The notes under the pieces are model-generated. The model did not search any database, was not told the DNA's origin, and saw only the letters and a program-made list of their open reading frames with translations. A DNA stretch of 64,000 nt. Origin: Moniliophthora roreri. Lineage: Eukaryota; Basidiomycota; Agaricomycetes; Agaricales; Marasmiaceae. The translations under genes and the position numbers were made by a program. Positions 1-11,750 of this stretch are shown piece after piece. How positions within the stretch are numbered: position 1 is the stretch's first letter; each line of letters begins with the position of its first letter. Where the stretch lies: assembly GCA_001466705.2 (NCBI GenBank), contig LATX02000192.1:62001-126000 (forward strand). Direction: 5' to 3'.

Positions 1-613
1 ATTCTGGGAGGCGTTTTTTGTATTCTTGAAGCCGACATCTGGCTTTGAAAGTGCTGGAGGTTATAGCGGGCGCATTCTACGATCTTCCTCTTCCTTTTTC
101 TCCTGTGCCTAATCATGATTTAGCTTGGATTGGAGCGACGTCTACGCAAGGAGCTATTTTCCCTTGTTCCTTTTTTTTCCATTTCACCATTACTTAACAG
201 TTACTTTATTATCTCCGACCTTATGCCTTCAAGCTCATTCGATGTTTATTCCCAAATCTCTCATTAATGGTCTAAATGATGTTTTCGAAGACTTTGAAGA
301 ATCGGGGAGGTTTGTGGTTGGCTCGTGATTCTGAGGTGTCGTTGCTGGTGTCGCGATGGTAAGAGGCAAAATGGTCTGATCCTTAGTAAGCCTGTCGACT
401 TTAACTGATTCTTCCCCTGCTCGTCTCGACATATGACACCCTTGTTAAATAAAGCTATATCATTATCAATAAATATACTGTAGCTACCATTTCAATCAAG
501 TTGTCAAAGTCATCGTCTCTCGCTTCACGACCACTTCAGGCTCAGGGGCAGCCCACCACTCATTTGGGTCGGTGATTGGAGGCTTGGGGAGTGACTTCGA
601 GTCGCTGGTTTGT
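1..613. other. No supported gene at left edge
   Basis: Only short overlapping open frames are present, none with a recognisable motif or a consistent splice pattern. The stretch could hold the 5' or 3' end of an intron-rich gene running off the window, but nothing is supported. Confidence 0.4.
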
Positions 614-2279
614 TCAGCACCTCTCGAGTTCTGCAAACCAACTCGTGTTAGCTTTCCGGCAAACAAAATGGTTGCAGGTATGTCCTACCAGTGGATGAAG
701 CACATAACCTCTCTCCAAATCGTCCGCAGGCTGCTCAGTATCTCGCTCTGATATCGTACTGTTTTGAGTATTCCGAACGCTGACCAAGACGGCCGAACTA
801 TCACCCCGAAGCGATGATCTGCTGTTGAGGCTATGAACAGATTCAGTTTCTTGGGATTTTTCGGCATGATTGGTTGCGTACATTGCGACTAATTGGAGAA
901 TAGGATGAGTGAACAGTCCATGACATGAAAATGAGGGTACGCACGCATCGTAATCACATAGACTTTGCTACCACAGAAAAGCGGGGCCGTCCTAAGATGG
1001 AGGAATCTCAGAACCTTTCATTAATATACTAATATAACTCACCATTTAAGCTTTACAGGATCGTCGCCAACATATAACGCAAATAGGCTCACTTGAACGA
1101 GCGTTACCAAGATTCCGCGAGTCACCGTAAACTGTAACAGTTTATATAACATAGTGTCCGTCCTGAGAGCGATGTCAAGATATCTCAATAATGAGAAACA
1201 AGACATACATCTTGAACCCTGTCTTCGACATCCGAAATGACCACGTAAGGGCCATTGTGGCGGAAAGATCGCAAAGAGCAGCCAGACCACAAGATAGCCC
1301 CAGTTTCAGCTGTGAGCAATCCGTATCAGTATGGCTGAGTTCCACGTATGAGCGACGGATTGACCTTTGTCTTAGGGTCGAATAACAAGCGGATACTCGG
1401 ATGCATAATTCCTTGGATTCCAATCACTGGCGAAGGATGCTTGAACTTTCGTTCCAGAAAGTCAATCAAAATGAGAATCATACACAGTCCCATAGCTGCG
1501 TTGAACGCGGAATATTCAGAACATGGTGTATTAATCTGATCAAATTGACACTTACCCAGAGTTCCAATAGCACACAGAATCTGCACGAAGCCTAGTAGTT
1601 AGCGAAACACAGTATTACCAGAAATTGAGGCGGAAACCATACAATGAAAACGGGAACCACTCGATGAAGCCGGTTCACTGCTCTCTTGTTGAGATCCGAA
1701 AGGATAACCTTTTTTTTGCTGTACTCACGAACGTAGACGCGACTCGCAAAGAAGATTTGGACGCTGTCCATCCAGAGTCAGCGATCATCAATTCTTGGCA
1801 AGGTAGCGGGAACCCACATAAAGGCTATAACTGCAGAAATTATGACTGTTTCCATCGTATGTCTGATCCTGAGAGATGTATACATGAGTCAGTATATAAG
1901 CTACAACCGCAGCTCGTGAGGACTCACGATTTCTCGCTCGTGACAGCCAATACATTACCGAAATGTACGATCTGAAAAACAAGATCCGTCAAAGGTTCCT
2001 GACGAACTCGGAGCATCTAACCAGAAGATACCGGTAGGGAATAATTTCAAGGACAGAGGCGGCGAGATCCAAGACTCTGGAAGATTGTTTTTAGAGACGG
2101 CGTCCATAGGGGCGGGGTTATCACTTACACCATGGAAAGAACCTAGCAACATCGGTCGTGTTTGCAATCTGGCTTTGGGCACGAGCAGGAAGATTTTGCT
2201 TACCAACAATCGGAGGAGCCAATTGTCCTTATTCCGATTGAAGTAGGTCCAAGCCTGTACCACGATCACACCATAGAGG
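614..2279 (-). pseudogene. DUF6534-type multi-pass membrane protein gene, probably decayed
   Basis: Fragments match, in order, the architecture of the intact gene at 9488-11479. Exon 2204-2279 encodes LYGVIVVQAWTYF. A 14-nt micro-exon at 2129-2142 restores phase. Exon 2022-2076 encodes VLDLAASVLEII and exon 1928-1971 encodes IVHFGNVLAV. Further on come VQIFFASRVY (about 1.75 kb), the block ending SFRMSKTGFK (about 1.2 kb), TDTMLYKLLQFTVTRGILVT (1.05-1.2 kb) and a hydrophilic Ser-rich tail ending at 614. Introns of 50-61 nt have proper GT-AG ends. No splice arrangement was found that bypasses a TGA just before LWMDSVQIFF, and the first exon has no clear ATG, so the copy is called broken. Members of this basidiomycete family are seven-helix-like membrane proteins of unknown function. 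The family call rests on recognising the motif order; the pseudogene call is weaker, because micro-exons are easily missed by eye. Confidence 0.5.
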
Positions 2280-2459
2280 CTACCAAAGTCAATGAATATC
2301 GTGTTCATTTCGCAGTGCAGAAGTATGGTACTCACGCTATGGAAATCAAGAGCCCTAGAGAGCGGAGAATCTCAGACGGGGAAACACACAAGGTAAGCGT
2401 AAAGCTTCACCGGAAAACGGGACATCCAGTAGTGAAGATAGATCGATACCAGTGAATAC

Positions 2460-4560
2460 TGGGGTGGTAGACATTGGCTCCGGATGTGGGCCTTTGTCGG
2501 ACGACAGCTTTTTAACAATGCAGCTGGCTCTAAATAGCCCTGAGATAACAGGTCAGCTGTACTCGGGAACGTGGGAACTGCACGTACAAGATCAGATCAA
2601 CTCCGCATATTAGAACAGTGTTGTGAGTGGATGGCTAAGAACACTCCCAGCTATTCAAAACAGATTCTTGTGTGATGGAAGTTTAATAAACTTTCCACGA
2701 AATTGTGGTTTACCTATGTAGGATCAATTTATGTATGGAGATGTAGGGGAATATTCACCTCTTCAGGTGGCGCTCGTTTGCATTGTAAGGCTAAGGAAAC
2801 TTCGACGAATGCACGAGTCGTAACCGAAAGCAAACGTTTCTGAACTCAGAGTTCGATCAAGGTCCATCAAAACTCAAACTATATTTGTGGAACGTGTGAA
2901 CATATTGGCATCAAGAAGGCTTCTGCCTCCTGTAAAAAAGAGGATCTCTCAATACCGTGAACCAAATACAGAGGATTGGAAAGCGTACAGCCCGAAATAA
3001 TGCTGTCTCCTAGATGCCCTGTTACAATGCTTTCCTTTCGCAAAGGGATTCGATTGCAGACAGACGGTGCACTAAAATACAGCTAATCAGAGGTTATGAG
3101 CCGCTCTCGTTCCAAAAGCCTTAATTGGGTGGTTTAACTTAGGACGCCTGATATCAGTTTCATCTAGTCCATCGAAGAGGATCAGATAACAGCCGAAATT
3201 GACGAACAGTAAAAGAGTACCCAACAATGAAGAATGATTGATTGATGTAACTCCCTTGAACCGGTGCAAACATGAGTACAGATTCTCCTCCGCATCTAAC
3301 GCCACAAGGGCGCAACCAATGCCCAGTCTCCTCCCACATCTCACATCCCACATCCCAAACATCATAATAAGGATGTGGTCCGAGCCAATGCTCCGGAAAA
3401 GCTCCTCGCCCGACAACCTACTCCTGAGATTCTGAAAGTACCTGCATCTCGCGCGACCGGTGGAGAACCAACATCGCGGGGATCCGTTTGTTGAAGGCGT
3501 TAACGAGTAATCTGGGCATTTGCATAGTATGTCTTGCATCTGGAGTTGGTTCGTGTCCCTAAAACGGTAGTCAGTTTCCTAGCTCAACTAAGAGCTTAGG
3601 ACTTACTGGATAAGCGGTGCAACTCCGATGAACAGACCGACTGCCTGTATCCCTGTAAGCATCTTTGAATGTTGAGCACTTCCAGAGAGAGATTGGTAGC
3701 ACCTGTGAGCTCATCAGCCAATTGTGTTCCCAACTGAGGTGCCGAAACTACCTAGCCTCGAGGGCTGGAGAGCTGACTAACCCTAAGAATAGAGGCTATC
3801 TGGTGTTGTACGAGAGAAGCTGCGAATGATTGGTCTCATTAGAAATGTACGATTAGTTTAGAATGGTAGCCTACTTGGATCGGCTGCCATATGCGGGTGC
3901 GAGATCTGCAGACAATCTCTCGGCACGATGCTATGAAGCACCCTCGAACATCAACGGTTTCTGTCCTACGGTTTCGTGGAGAAGAGCCCTTCAGAACGTC
4001 CAGCTGGTTTTGGAGTCGGTTCAGTCACTTTCATCGTCAGAGATAGTATGAAACGCACTTCGTAGTGATATACTCCTTGGCCAACAGTTCTCCGTCGGGG
4101 AACCTAAGATCCAGCTCGCGAGCTCCTTCCGGCTTAACCCGATATCGATGAACCTCGCGAAACACGGACGGAGCTGCAGAACGCCTGGAAAGATGAATGT
4201 GAGCAAAAGTCAGGAGAGAGGTCATTCGTTCATACATTGCACAGTAGTCATCGTGCCAATGCAGAGCTTCGCCTTACGAGGCCTTGTGACAGGTTTCAAT
4301 AGAATGCAGTGTTGATAGCGACGGGAGCGAGGCCAGTGAAGAAGGCCAGTTTTGAATGGTAGGGATATGGTGGGGGGGAGGCTCAAACGCGGACGATGAA
4401 TTTTGGTAGGGATTTCTCTGTGGTGACCGCTCGTACAGAAGCTTTGAACTATGAAAAAAGTGCATGGTGAGTTCGGTGAGCGAGGGCGGGAGCGTTGAAC
4501 ATTGAAACGTACGAGTTTCCAATTTCCTCCTCTCAAGACTGCGATATCTTATTTAGACCC
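2460..4560 (-). other. Unresolved region with coding-like fragments
   Basis: The minus strand has several stretches that read like short exons flanked by GT/AG. They include a segment with ELTGATNLSLEVLNIQ (about 3.65-3.72 kb), a hydrophobic piece GLFIGVAPLIQ (about 3.61-3.65 kb) and FREVHRYRVKPEGARELDL (about 4.1 kb). They could belong to one or two intron-rich genes, perhaps including the 3' part of the Opy2-like gene upstream. No family was recognised and no complete model could be built. Confidence 0.25.
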
Positions 4561-5275
4561 CCGAATTCAGTCGAACCTCTTGTCTTTACTGAGATACTAA
4601 CTAGAACGGAAGCTCAGGTATCAATACGGAAGATGTAGAACACGGACAAGACGCACCCAAACTTCACATTTTCTGCTAATTCCCGCACGATTTGCGATTC
4701 GGTTCAAGAGCCTGGACTCGTGTAGCCATGGGTTTTAGTTCTTCGCTGTGTAATTTTGAAGCGCCGTTGCTTGAGGAGATGCAGTACTTGGTATGGTGGT
4801 GGTGGTGGTTAGAGACAAACAATAATCGCAATTTTCTGATTCTTTACGCACGGACCATTTAGCATCAACAGTCGTCTTCTACAAAACCACGGCTAGGATC
4901 TCTAGGCTATGCTACAAGTTCTATCCTCACACCTTTGTTTCTTTAGAAAATAATGAAGCCAGCTTCCAGGTTCGTTTGCTACTACGTAACACAGCAGTTT
5001 CTGGTCCTAAAAAGTTATGGTGGGCGTTCGACTCGAACACCGCTTCAAGGAAGGATGTACCAGTTGAAACCACGTCTGTCCCCGGTCCTGTTTCTTTCTC
5101 GCCACAGTGTGAAGACCGTATCGAGCTTGCGCACGGCTCGGGACATGTAGGAATGTGTGGGGGAGGGTTATGGACGTTATATAGTATGTACCCGCTGCAA
5201 GTCTCTACATTTCTCCATGTCCTTCAACCCAGACATTAATATCGGATGCTTTGGCGGTTCCAAGAGCTCAATACT

Positions 5276-5785
5276 TCTTGCTATCGATGAATGAGCGCTG
5301 ATGTTTGTTATGGTGGGGTCGCATTCGCCTACCTTCTACCACGCCGCACGCAATATACTGTCAACAGCAATAAAGCTATGACAGCTAGAGCAGTGGTAAT
5401 CTAGCCGTAACAGATTCAATGATCAAAAGACTCGGAGTTCGAACAAAGAAGGCGCGTACCACGACGCCAGCCATAGCACCTGGCTTTAGCCCTACGTCAA
5501 TCCTCGTCAAAGCAACTGATGTTGGGTTGGTCATGGTGGTACTAGTAGTTGACCCCGTTCTGGGCGAACTTTGTGGGGGGTCACATCTGGTTTCATAGCA
5601 GGTTTGGCATGACCTATGGTTTTAATTTGGTTTGAAACCCGAATTCACATTCAATAAGAGATCTATACTGACTTGATAGCAATCAAGGTACATTCCATTG
5701 TGGGGTCAGGGCAGGTGCACTGAGGTGGTGCACCACAGGCCACACACTCCTCACGGCCATAGAGAAGGGCATCAGGACCCCACAT
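5276..5785 (-). CDS. Opy2-like Cys-rich membrane anchor (5' part; 3' end unresolved)
   Basis: Exons are 5673-5785 (ATG at 5785), 5460-5613, 5333-5400 and a tentative one beginning at 5276; phases agree across the first three. The short N-terminus leads into a Cys-rich module with spacing C-x2-C-x5-C-x-C-x6-C, followed across the first intron by CQTCYETRC. This is the pattern of the Opy2 extracellular domain. After a Ser/Thr-rich linker comes KPGAMAGVV joined to a hydrophobic helix (about residues 85-107) and a basic stop-transfer VRRGRR. In yeast, Opy2 anchors Ste50 at the plasma membrane in the HOG/filamentation MAP-kinase pathways; that role here is inference from the family. There is no obvious cleavable signal peptide from this start, so a further 5' exon is possible. 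The cytosolic tail downstream was not resolved. Confidence 0.65.
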
Positions 5786-6149
5786 AATCAATGAAGGAAA
5801 GAGGTAGAAGGAGTGTAGGGGGTCGGTGAAGGAAAACCCTATGATCCAACGAGGATGAAGGGAGAGAAAAGGGATGAAGGGAGCGAAAAGAAGTACATCA
5901 AGAATGCAGTGTACGAGCTGTTTTCTTATTCTCTTCAATGTCGTATCGTGAGAGTAAGATGGAGATGGCGCCCACTTGGGAGTTGAAATTCCCGAATCGC
6001 ATCCTCCAATGTTCACCATCGCACACCTTCTCCAGAGTTCGTCATGGTGAGTTGCTACCGCGAAGGGAGATTTTCCGAGCTATGTTAGAAGAAAATATCG
6101 CGGGATTGTGGACCTCGCTTGACCATGTCCCGGATCATTCGGCATAACT

Positions 6150-9100
6150 CGAAGCACAGAACAGAACTCAATTGAATGTAGTATCAGACATCATTTATAG
6201 CAACCGGCAGTGCATTCGTTGTATTAGGGGTTCCTCTTTACGACAGGACCTCTCGTCAAGACAACACGAACACATGAAAGTGATGGTATACAAGTCAAAG
6301 AGTGGCACTAGCGGGAGGTGGCCCCCAGACGTTTGAGTGCTGTATTCTTCACGGGGTAGCTGTCTTCGATGCTCGCTGAAGAAAGAAATCAGCTCCGGAC
6401 TCCGACAAAAGACTATACAGAAGACTCACCTGGAGATACTGAAGATCCCGCAATCAGCTTTCCATAAGTTCATGACCCTCTGCGAAGTCACCAGTCAGCC
6501 TAACCCATCGCTTTTCAACAGCTTCTCCATTTGAAGGCTCGTGAGCCGTACTAGCTGCCGCGCTACACGAGATACCTTCCCACCTTCGCCCAATAGCCCA
6601 ACAGGGGCGAATGTCGCATCCAAGTATTTGGCGCCATAGAACTTGAGGTCGAAATGAGCTGGCTGCGAAATTCGAGTCAGGGCCCTACTCGCGTCGGCGT
6701 ACATTGGAGAGGCATTTGCAGAAAATTGATGGGAGTCACAAAAGAGCGTTCTCCAATACCCAATAGCGATTTTGCCGTATCGTGAAATGTCGTCAGATCC
6801 CCTACACGTTGTAATCGCCACTGGACCGAATAACTCGTTAATTAATTTGACGGTTATCCGGGCTGCCAAAAAAGCACTCACGAAGATACGACCGAGAATG
6901 TTTAGTGATTAAAGTGACATCCTTCATTGAAATGTACTTCCGTTGAATCAAACAGATCTTCACGACCCCAGAGCTTAGCCGTAAGGAGCCTGGAGCCGGG
7001 GGTTCGTTCGTCCAGACACAGGACCGCTGGCCCCAACTTTACACAAAGCCAGGCATCGATTTCGAATCTGAGGGATTTTCATAAGCCTTTTGGATAAACG
7101 ATATCTGTGGAGACAAACCGAGAAGTGATGGTAGGCAGTAGCACCTATAAGCGCATATCCGACCTAGAGTACCTGCATAGATATCGAGCAGCCTTCGTCA
7201 GTCCAAATGCGCCACCGGCAAAACACACCATGTACCTGATCGCTAGCGATAGGCAGAAGGTTTTAAGCCCCACTGCGAACGAGCCTGCCTGCGCCAAAAC
7301 AAATGCCTCAGCCGTGGCTTTATCGAGCTCGACTGGGATAGACATGCGCTCATTAACGACTAGCCTCGGGCTAATGGGTGAAAGATGTAATTATGTCGGT
7401 ATGAACAGAATCCGCGCTGTATCAAAAAAAATTGCACCCTGGATACGCTTAAATGGAAACCGGCTTCGCGTTAAAAAAGCGCCGGAAACGCTGCGCGGGT
7501 ACCTTCCACTCGTGCTGAAGGTAATAAAAAGGCTCGGGTACCCGGGGTCTGGTTTTTGGTACTAAGGACTTCTTTTCGAGATGACACCTAGGGAGCCAAA
7601 CGCACTCACCATAAGGATAGCTGTTGCTAGAACGGCAAGCATTTGATGTTGAGGCTAAGAAACCATGCAGAGCTCCTCTTTCGGGAAGATCACGTCACGT
7701 ATATCTGCTTTCATAAATAGGAAGGACGGCGGTAACGGATCTGGGTATGAATCTAAGCCAAAAAACAAACGAATACATAACGAGCCAAGGCATACCTGTA
7801 ACGCGTTCAACGTCAAGCAGATACACTACCGGGGATAAGATCGGGGCATCAATATGGTTTGAACGATGATGGCTGGTCTAGCCTTGTGCCAACTTCGAGT
7901 TCAGGTTGAAGGGTGCAATCTTCCGCCCTCTGCACAATCTTCCTCAGTCGATCCCCATCGTAGGTTTTTCGAATTCTGTCTTAGAAAGCGTGAGCTCATA
8001 GTACAGTATGCGCCACAAAGCGCACATACCAGACTCGCCCTTCCTATCTCCCTGAAATATCCTAGTCTTCGATTCACGACCGGTACCGTTGGAAATTTTT
8101 TATTATTGAGTATCGTCAAGGTATGTATGGCACTGGGCGAAAAATCAGACAACCATCAAAAGTCGCTGGAACCAACTTGTGCTTACATATCCCGTCCCCC
8201 CAGAGATTCCTCCGCGCCATTGATAGCAGGTTACGCAGAAAAGCGAAACAGGACGAGAGCAGGAAAGCAGAGTTACCAGGGTTTTAGCGGTCATCTGACG
8301 CGCACACCACGTGTGCGCACGGATCATTCCTGTTTTGGCTCTGCCCTCTTCGTTTAACCCTACCACAAGTACTGCAGTCTGCCGTTCGAAGGATCTTGCT
8401 CAAATGCAGGGAGTAATCAGCTATTCAGCAACTGGAAAAGTAACTTAGGTGCTTCAAGTGATAGTTTTCGTAAGTCGACCTTGCTGATTTAGTTTCTGTT
8501 CCTCTTCCTAACGTCGACCAAAGCGCTACCCAAAAGAGAGTGCCAAAACATATTTGTTCATGTCTTTTCGAGTTATATACGCTCAACTTGGTGGATCATG
8601 TCACCCAAAAGGTCTCCCGAACAACTTGAGAGCAGGGTCGTATAATGCGTCCGTCTCTTATTTATACTCATCTTGGTTTGATAAATGGCTGATTCCAGCT
8701 TAGCCTTGGCTATTCCCAGGAAAACGAGACACCAGACCAAGGCGCAGCTTAGCTAGCGACGTAACCGAATTCTCGAGCGATATCCAAAGTTCTGAATCTC
8801 CGGGCCCCAGTGTGCCATAAATGCCGGTGGTGATATGACATTAAGACTAGCAAGAGCTCTGACGGTTCACCATGATTTTGCGTTTTTGCATTCTAGTCAA
8901 TGGTAAGTGGTCTGCGATAAATTATCACAAGAACCTGATATCTAGTTCCCGCTCATTCTTCAAAGACTTTCTCGGTTCTACAGGAAATGTTGTTAATGTA
9001 GCTGGATCCGAAACAAGGACCTGACAATCACGACTGGGGCTTAGTCCGTCTGATATTTATCCATTGTAAAAACACCCAGCATCCCGCATATGTATACTGG

Positions 9101-9487
9101 AATTCTTGATAGCACAGCAGAACAACTTCATGCCATGTCAATGGTACGTGCACAACTCTCAGACATATCTTCACAATCTTGTCTCTGATGCGGGAATATA
9201 ATCACGGGACAACCAAAAAAAATCTGCTGTACTACCACTAGTACAGCACTTACAGCAGTACTTATATGAGTACCACTGTCAAGCCTAACCCGGGTTCCCA
9301 CCGTCCCCCAGCCAAGCGTCTACTCGTCCTGGAGAAAATTATTCAAATCATCCCTGTCTTCAGTTGGATAGCTATTAGCAACTACTAGCACTGCAACTGG
9401 GTTGCAAGTTCACGCCGTCATTTGCATCGGCGGCTTTCAAGTTCATAAACCACTCCATCTCGGAAGACCACTAAAAGTGCAAGGAAC
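6150..9487. other. No complete gene resolved; possible intron-rich gene remnants
   Basis: Many short frames occur on both strands, with the same short-intron texture as the flanking genes. A minus-strand stretch (about 6.5-6.9 kb) reads FDLKFYGAKYL, and 7.1-8.2 kb has short hydrophobic segments on both strands. These vaguely recall DUF6534-type proteins but the conserved blocks cannot be put in order. No RNA gene, terminal repeat or long frame is supported. Confidence 0.3.
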
Positions 9488-11479
9488 ATGGCCGATACCC
9501 CTCCAGCCGCCGTCCATCTTGAGCTCGGAGATACGTTCGGCGCCATCCTCATCTCAGTCATTTTATCATCATGGTGCGTACCTGTTATCAGTTCTCAATC
9601 GTAAACAGCCTTCTAAAGCCGCATTTTACTTCTGCAGCCTGTATGGGGTCGTCTGTCTTCAAATATGGTACTACTTTCGAGACTACAAGGATCAGTTACC
9701 CCTTCGACTCGTTGTAAGTCTCTCGCATCCTTTAGGTGTGTGTACAACGCCAACAGAACAAAAATTAAGGTCTTAGCTGTCCTGTCGGTTATTTAATCGC
9801 GTTCCGTGTCGGGTCTGATATCTTTGTTTCTTTCAGCGTCCTCTCAACACTTCATGAGGTTGTAGCTATGCATGCAGTGTACCATTATTTAATCCTAAAC
9901 TTTGCCAATCCTCTCGCGTTGGAAAGAAATGTCTGGTTAGTCGAATTGACTTTGGCTTCACCCATTTTCATTTCAAGGCTAATCGTTCTTCAGGAGCATT
10001 GTTATCATGGTACCCGCAACAGTGAGTCTCTCGTCGTACGCTGTATTTTAGAGATTGAATCCTATTCATAGGCCGGACTGAATACCATCGTACACTTGTT
10101 TTACGCTGCCCGAGTCTACTGGCGTAAGCAAAAGAGCTACCTCCGCTCGGTACAAGTACTGAAGCCTCGACAGTCAGCAATAAAAGGGGGTGGTGGATAT
10201 CTGCGATAGTGGTGAGTGAAAACTTCATTCATTGAGTGCTACTTCTCAACCGAACTTTTCTAGTGTTTCCTGCAGGTCGTTCAAATCGGTACGTGTTCCG
10301 GACTCCCATCAGAAGATTTTCTTTGCTGAGAGGCGAGATTGGCAGCACTCTCCATTTGTGCGTACCCATACTATGCGACTTCCTCCAATGACTGACCGCC
10401 GCTGCTGCTTAGCCGTCACAATCAGAGGGTGAGCATTATCACTAGCTCATGTCTTAAAACCACTGATACACAATGAGTCCAGAGCACAAGTAACCAATTT
10501 TTCGGTCGTCGCCAATGACAAGCAATTAATGGTGTGTAGCTCCATTTCGCCCGCTCGCTCGACTGATCCGAGTCGGGCAACAGACAATGTGCATCACTTC
10601 ACTTTCGTGCTCTGCCGCTGAGGACGTCATCTGTACTCTGGCAATATCATATTATCTGCACACAAGCCGTTCGGGCATTAAGAGGTTTGTAATTTGGACC
10701 ATCACATTAATCTGGATGATTCCTGACTTTCGTTCCATCTTCCAGTACTGATACCCTCATCAACAAGCTCATCGTCCACACTGTTAACAATGGAGCGTTG
10801 ACCAGGTACGTTCCTTCATTACTTTACCGCCCAACAAGTCTCACCGAGGATGTGCAGTGTGGCTAGTATCTGTATCGTCAGTGTTGTGCGTACAGCTCCA
10901 GTAATTTTTTTGAGGTACAGGTACACCCTGACGAGTCTGTCCCTTGCAGATGGTCCCAAAACCCAAGAACCTTTTATACCTTGCCATATTCGAAGTTGTT
11001 GGAAGCTGTATGGTTTATCTCAATTGATTATTTTCGCGATATTGACCTTAAGATCCTCACAGTGTACAGCAACTCAATCCTGTCGACGTAGGTCCCTCGG
11101 TTGCGATACTAGCTGGTTGTACTGACGGGCTCTAATAGACTAAACTCGCGAAGATCTCATACGCAAGCAAGGTTGCCTGACACGATCGATTACTCGTATC
11201 CCAGCTTTGCGACGAGTAGGCACACGGTTACGGGTATGAGTAGATCGACATACATCGCGGATACACGTACTATAGATATTTCAAAGGTATAACTTTTTCC
11301 TTGTACTGCTTAAATCCTGAACTAATATTTTCCACGATTAGCCACCCATGGAGATTTTAGTTGAAACGCAGTCTGACGCGCATCGTAGCGAACAGGATAT
11401 GGTGTGTGAGAGCCTGCATGTCTCCTCTCAATCCCATAATCTTTCAAAGGAATTGTCGGACACGAAGGTCAACCCATAA
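9488..11479 (+). CDS. DUF6534-type multi-pass membrane protein, 18 exons
   Basis: Exons: 9488-9573, 9638-9713, 9777-9787, 9837-9935, 9994-10021, 10072-10123, 10174-10211, 10264-10288, 10331-10357, 10413-10428, 10483-10531, 10584-10684, 10746-10805, 10858-10885, 10950-11012, 11053-11087, 11139-11286, 11342-11479. They total 1080 nt (359 residues) with continuous phase and GT-AG at every junction. Conserved blocks in order are LYGVVCLQIWYYF, MHAVYHYLILNFANPLALE, FYAARVY, VTIRG, FSVVAND, SAAEDVICTLAISYYLHTSR, TDTLINKLIVHTVNNGALT and YSNSILSTLNSR, then a hydrophilic Ser/Thr-rich tail. This order is typical of the basidiomycete DUF6534 family, which has seven predicted helices and unknown function. 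The third exon is only 11 nt. A decayed relative lies at 0.6-2.3 kb. Several acceptors (for example at 10330 and 11052) were chosen because they alone keep frame and need transcript support. Confidence 0.8.
9777..9787 (+). other. 11-nt micro-exon
   Basis: Without this exon the frame between LPLRLV and VLSTLHEV is lost. It is preceded by TTAG and followed by GTTATT, and supplies LSC plus two bases of an Arg codon. A 14-nt counterpart sits at the same place in the gene at 2129-2142, between introns of nearly the same lengths (61 and 52 nt there, 63 and 49 nt here). Confidence 0.7.
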
Positions 11480-11750
11480 TGATGCTGTGAAGATATGCTA
11501 CGGCTTCCAGGGCCTTTGTGCATCTTCAGCCGATTCGCATATTGTACTAGTTGCTTCGTTCATCTGGTTGAATACAGAGTTCGCACGTCGGAAGTGGTAT
11601 GGAACCTCAAAGTTCGAGACTTGAAACATACAGAGGTTACAAAGGGAATGGGTGGTAGCGATTAAGATGATAAATAATATTTGCAGAATTGAAGCGAGAA
11701 GGAAAGGTGAAAAAGAGTGAGCTACGATGTTCTATAGCGTAGCATAACTC

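Noticed and set aside
7107..7565. 152-codon plus-strand frame
   Set aside because: No motif and no conserved block; it may be chance in a region of intron-rich genes.
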